Below, piece by piece: positions 61,028 to 64,000 of a stretch of 64,000 nt of DNA. The position numbers and the translations under genes were made by a program. Source of the DNA: Faecalibacterium sp. I3-3-33 (GTDB lineage: Bacteria > Bacillota > Clostridia > Oscillospirales > Ruminococcaceae); the NCBI RefSeq assembly GCF_023347295.1, contig NZ_CP094469.1, forward strand, positions 558,001 to 622,000, in the 5' to 3' direction. The notes beneath the pieces were generated by a model that was not told the DNA's origin, ran no database searches, and was given only the letters and a program-made list of their open reading frames with translations. The stretch's first letter is position 1. Each line of letters starts with the position of its first letter.

Positions 61028-61693
61028 ATGAACCGCGAAGAGATCCTGTCCCATGTCGATCATACCCTGCTGAAGCCGGAGGCCACCTGGCCCCAGATCC
61101 AGCAGCTGTGTGACGAAGCCATTGCAAACCACACCGCATCCGTCTGCATCAACACCTGCTACGTCAAGCAGGCTGTGGAGTATATGGCAGGCCGCATCCC
61201 CGTGTGCTGCGTGGTGGGCTTCCCTCTGGGTGCAATGGATACCGCCAGCAAGGCCTTTGAAGCCAAGACTGCCATCGCCAACGGCGCAGCCGAGGTGGAT
61301 ATGGTCATCAACATCGGCCGCCTGAAGAACAAGGAGTACGATGCTGTCCGCGAGGACATCCGTGCTGTGAAGCAGGCTGTGGGCGATAAGATTTTGAAGG
61401 TCATCATCGAGACCTGCCTGCTGACCGAGGAAGAGAAGGAAAAGATGTGCGACATCGTCTGCGAGGCCGGTGCCGACTACATCAAGACCAGCACCGGCTT
61501 CTCTACCGCAGGTGCAAACTTCCACGATGTGGAGCTGATGGTCAAGGGCGTGCATGGCCGCTGCAAGGTCAAGGCTGCCGGCGGCATTTCCACCGTGAAG
61601 GATATGGAGACTTTCCTTGCACTGGGCGCTGACCGTCTGGGTACCTCCCGCGCTGTCAAGATTTTGAACGGCGAGCAGGCAAAGGGCTATTAA
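61028..61693 (+). CDS. deoC: Deoxyribose-phosphate aldolase
   Basis: 221 residues. DHTLLKPEATWPQIQQLC at the start, the Schiff-base Lys in YIKTSTGF near residue 152 and a second Lys in VKAAGGIST near 182. Splits deoxyribose-5-phosphate from nucleoside breakdown. ACGGAGGAACGAGC precedes the ATG. Confidence 0.95.
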   Translation: MNREEILSHVDHTLLKPEATWPQIQQLCDEAIANHTASVCINTCYVKQAVEYMAGRIPVCCVVGFPLGAMDTASKAFEAKTAIANGAAEVDMVINIGRLKNKEYDAVREDIRAVKQAVGDKILKVIIETCLLTEEEKEKMCDIVCEAGADYIKTSTGFSTAGANFHDVELMVKGVHGRCKVKAAGGISTVKDMETFLALGADRLGTSRAVKILNGEQAKGY

Positions 61694-61764
61694 GTTTTCT
61701 GCAAAAAAAAGGTATTTCGGCAAAGCCTCTGGGCTTGGCTGAACTGCAAAGGATGATTTCTCAA

Positions 61765-61801
61765 GGGCTGCTGCACAAATTGCCGTGCAGCGGCCTTTTT
61801 T
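61765..61801 (+). terminator. Terminator after deoC
   Basis: GGCTGCTGCAC / GTGCAGCGGCC stem with TTTTTT tail. Confidence 0.85.
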
Positions 61802-61912
61802 GCACCTAAGCCTTGCAAGCAGGGCGCGGCAGGGTGTATAATACAGATAGATACTGTATGAAATAGGAGGCTGCCCGCTTTATGGGGTAAGGCGGGCAGA
61901 GGAGGAAGCGCA

Positions 61913-63082
61913 ATGAATATACCCGAGATCCTTGTGGCCAATGGCACAGGGGCGGTGCTGGTAAGCTTTCTGCTTTTACTGCGGGTGCGCGGCGAAAGTA
62001 AAAACAGCGTGGGAACAGAGCTGTTCTGCCGGATTCTGGTGGTGACGCTGCTGGCACAGGTAACAGAGACGATCAGCTTTCTGCTGGACGGCGTGCCCGG
62101 CGCGGCAAGCCGGTTCTGGCTGTACCTCACCAACACCGTCTGCACCGGCGCTACCGTGTGCGTGGGCTATGCGTGGTGCTTGTATGTGGACTTCCGGGTC
62201 TACCGCAGCATTGGACGCCTGCGCAGAAGGCACCTGCTGCTGGGTGCGCCGCTGCTGGCGCTTTTGGTGCTGCTGGTGGCAAACCTTTTTGGCACGGGGT
62301 GGATCTTTACCATCTCCGCGGACAACGTCTACCGCCGCGGTCCGCTAAACATTTTGCTGTATCTGCTGCTGTTCAGCTATTACGCCGAGAGCGTGTGGCA
62401 GGTGCATAAGGCCAAGCGCGATGGCATTACGGTGGAATTTTTCCCGGTGTACTACTTCGTGGTCACCTGTGCGGTGGGCACGCTGCTGCAGGGCGCATTC
62501 TACGGCATGGCCTTTGGCTGGCTGTCGGTAGCCATCGCTTTTGTGCTTGTGGACAGCCAGACCCGCAGCCTGCGCGGCTATACCGATGAACTGTCCGGCC
62601 TGTTTGGGCGCAAGTACATGAACTACTGTCTGGACCGCATCCACGCCACACAGGAGAAGGACGTTTACGGCATCATGATGGACGTGAACTGCTTCAAGGA
62701 GATCAACGACACCTACGGTCACGCCGAGGGCGACCGGGCCATTCAGGAGATCGGGCACATCTTGTCCGGGGCGCTGGTGGCAAACTCGGTAGCCATCCGC
62801 ATGAGCGGCGACGAGTTCATGGTGCTGATCTGTCACGGCTCGGAGGAGATACTGGACAAGACCTGTACCGCTATTGAGCAGCGGGTGCAGCACTATAACG
62901 AAACCGCTCCGGCGGGCAGCTTTCAGCTGTCCTTCTCCACCGGTGTGGCAAAGTACGAGGGCGGCAGTGTGGAGAAGTTTCTGGTGGAGCTGGATCAGCG
63001 GATGTATGCGGAAAAGCGCGCTTTCCACGCCGCCCGGGACGGCCACGCCGCACCGGAGCAGGGAAATGCTTCATCAATTTAA
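61913..63082 (+). CDS. Membrane diguanylate cyclase (GGDEF domain)
   Basis: 389 residues. Six to seven N-terminal membrane helices (about 1-215), then a GGDEF domain (about 225-375) starting DELSGLFGRKYMNYCLD. The active-site signature is Ser298-Gly-Asp-Glu-Phe302, a variant that is usually still active. No inhibitory RxxD site is seen at the normal place. It should make c-di-GMP in response to a membrane or small-molecule cue. Confidence 0.88.
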   Translation: MNIPEILVANGTGAVLVSFLLLLRVRGESKNSVGTELFCRILVVTLLAQVTETISFLLDGVPGAASRFWLYLTNTVCTGATVCVGYAWCLYVDFRVYRSIGRLRRRHLLLGAPLLALLVLLVANLFGTGWIFTISADNVYRRGPLNILLYLLLFSYYAESVWQVHKAKRDGITVEFFPVYYFVVTCAVGTLLQGAFYGMAFGWLSVAIAFVLVDSQTRSLRGYTDELSGLFGRKYMNYCLDRIHATQEKDVYGIMMDVNCFKEINDTYGHAEGDRAIQEIGHILSGALVANSVAIRMSGDEFMVLICHGSEEILDKTCTAIEQRVQHYNETAPAGSFQLSFSTGVAKYEGGSVEKFLVELDQRMYAEKRAFHAARDGHAAPEQGNASSI

Positions 63083-63112
63083 AAGGAATGTCTAAAATAA
63101 GTGCGACTTATC

Positions 63113-63141
63113 TTGACAATCTGACGCTGTAATGATAGAAT
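63113..63141 (+). promoter_or_regulatory. Promoter of the SAM riboswitch-metK transcript
   Basis: TTGACA (63113-63118), 17-base spacer, TAGAAT (63136-63141). Confidence 0.85.
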
Positions 63142-63166
63142 ATGTGGCGTACCAATTGAATACCGA

Positions 63167-63261
63167 CTTATCAAGAGCGGCTGAGGGGACAGGCCCTGTG
63201 AAGCCCGACAACCTGCGCGAGCGCGTAAGGTGCCAAATCCTGCGGGAAACCGGAAGATAAG
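63167..63261 (+). promoter_or_regulatory. SAM-I riboswitch (S-box) aptamer
   Basis: Closing stem CTTATC / GATAAG. AGAGCGGCTGAGGGGACAGG, GCCCTGTGAAGCCCGACAAC, then GGTGCCAAATCCTGC: the full S-box consensus including the kink-turn and pseudoknot partner. SAM binding should promote the following terminator. Confidence 0.95.
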
Positions 63262-63267
63262 AGTGCA

Positions 63268-63303
63268 ACGCTCAGAGCTTTCGGCTCTGGGCGCTTTTAT
63301 TTT
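63268..63303 (+). terminator. Terminator of the SAM riboswitch expression platform
   Basis: CGCTCAGAG / CTCTGGGCG stem with TTTTATTTTT tail, 7 bases after the aptamer. Confidence 0.85.
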
Positions 63304-63362
63304 TCAGAACAAACTTGATGGAATGGTAAATACACGCAACTGCAACATTTAGGAGGCAAAAA

Positions 63363-64000
63363 ATGGCTAGACACCTGTTTACTTCGGAGTCCGTCACCGA
63401 GGGACATCCCGACAAGATCTGCGACCAGATCTCTGATGCAATTCTGGACGAGATTCTGACCCACGACCCCGACGCCCGCGTGGCCTGCGAGACCTGCGCA
63501 TCCACCGGCCTTGTGCACATTATGGGCGAAATCACTACCAGCTGCTATGTGGACTTCCAGAAGGTCGTCCGCGAGGTGGTGGCAGATATCGGCTACACCC
63601 GTGCAAAGTTCGGCTTTGACGCCGACACCTGCGCCGTCATCTCCAACATTGACGGCCAGAGCCCCGACATTGCACTGGGCACCAACGATCAGGTGGGCGG
63701 TGCAGGCGATCAGGGCATGATGTTCGGTTATGCCTGCGACGAGACCCCCGAGCTGATGCCCATGCCCATCAGCCTTGCCCACAAGCTGGCAAAGCGCCTG
63801 ACCGAAGTGCGCAAGAGCGGCGAGATGGATTACCTGCGCCCGGACGGCAAGAGTCAGGTGACCGTGGAGTACGACGAGAACAACAAGCCCGTGCGCGTGG
63901 ACGCCGTGGTCATTTCCAGCCAGCACAGCGAGAGCGTGAGCATGGAGCAGCTGCGCGCAGACGTGATGGAAAAGGTCATCAAGGCCACCATCCCCGCCGA
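63363..64000 (+). CDS. metK: S-adenosylmethionine synthase, 3' truncated by window edge
   Basis: About 212 residues visible from [20 protein letters not shown], with GHPDK for ATP and the [16 protein letters not shown] signature near residue 119. Makes SAM from methionine and ATP. AGGAGGCAAAAA precedes the ATG. Control by the upstream SAM-I riboswitch gives direct product feedback. Confidence 0.97.
   Translation, partial: MARHLFTSESVTEGHPDKICDQISDAILDEILTHDPDARVACETCASTGLVHIMGEITTSCYVDFQKVVREVVADIGYTRAKFGFDADTCAVISNIDGQSPDIALGTNDQVGGAGDQGMMFGYACDETPELMPMPISLAHKLAKRLTEVRKSGEMDYLRPDGKSQVTVEYDENNKPVRVDAVVISSQHSESVSMEQLRADVMEKVIKATIPA

Overview
The window is a roughly 57-60% GC chromosomal segment whose gene content and gene order (cmk-plsC-ispH/S1 fusion, Rex, TepA-like ClpP, pectin ABC locus, T-box and SAM riboswitches, Shine-Dalgarno-rich starts) fit a gut Oscillospiraceae/Ruminococcaceae Firmicute, most likely a Faecalibacterium-like species. 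That placement comes from recognised families, not from a database search.

Layout. 1-18 kb: the end of a MATE exporter, an AraC regulator, a sugar-ABC ATPase of the shared MsmK type, a four-gene leftward operon headed by a self-cleaving S24 repressor facing two small phage-like regulatory genes, a tRNA-Val, a LytTR two-component pair, a GH2 / permuted GH3 / GPH-transporter glycan operon, and a BASS transporter under a T-box leader whose specifier reads as isoleucine. 18-30 kb: a type III-A CRISPR-Cas locus. A leftward cas10-csm2-csm3-csm4-csm5-cas6 operon with intact HD and GGDD motifs is followed by a 16-repeat array, a small Rossmann-like protein (ring-nuclease candidate) and a glycine-zipper peptide. 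A rightward three-gene operon then encodes a stand-alone CARF protein, a sigma-70-like protein and a CARF-HEPN ribonuclease, and a second 8-repeat array follows. No cas1/cas2 is present. 30-44 kb: serC-serA, a BlaI-like regulator, citrate synthase plus a MarR regulator, an MBL-fold lipoprotein, a YgiQ radical SAM protein, FtsK, a TepA-like protease, rex and tdk. 45-52 kb: a pectin-utilisation locus (binding lipoprotein, two permeases, AraC, GH28, GH105) that lacks its own ATPase. 52-64 kb: an M23 protein, an MFS/TetR pair with matched operators, a BaiN/YhiN-type flavoprotein, cmk-plsC-ispH/S1, GtrA, deoC, a diguanylate cyclase, and SAM-riboswitch-controlled metK running off the right edge.

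The most unusual material is the CRISPR neighbourhood. A cyclic-oligoadenylate-making type III-A complex sits beside an operon that pairs a CARF sensor with a probable sigma factor, which suggests that CRISPR signalling may feed into transcription as well as RNA decay. Csm2 carries a Gly/Asn/Tyr/Arg-rich tail. The repeats of the two arrays differ by a base-pair swap and all their loop variants stay in the GNRA class. Outside this locus there are four intergenic two-hairpin elements with changing but always paired stems, a block of small hairpins separated by ATGATG/CATCAT linkers, a pair of short inverted-repeat elements, and a strong internal ribosome-binding site and start codon inside the IspH-S1 fusion.
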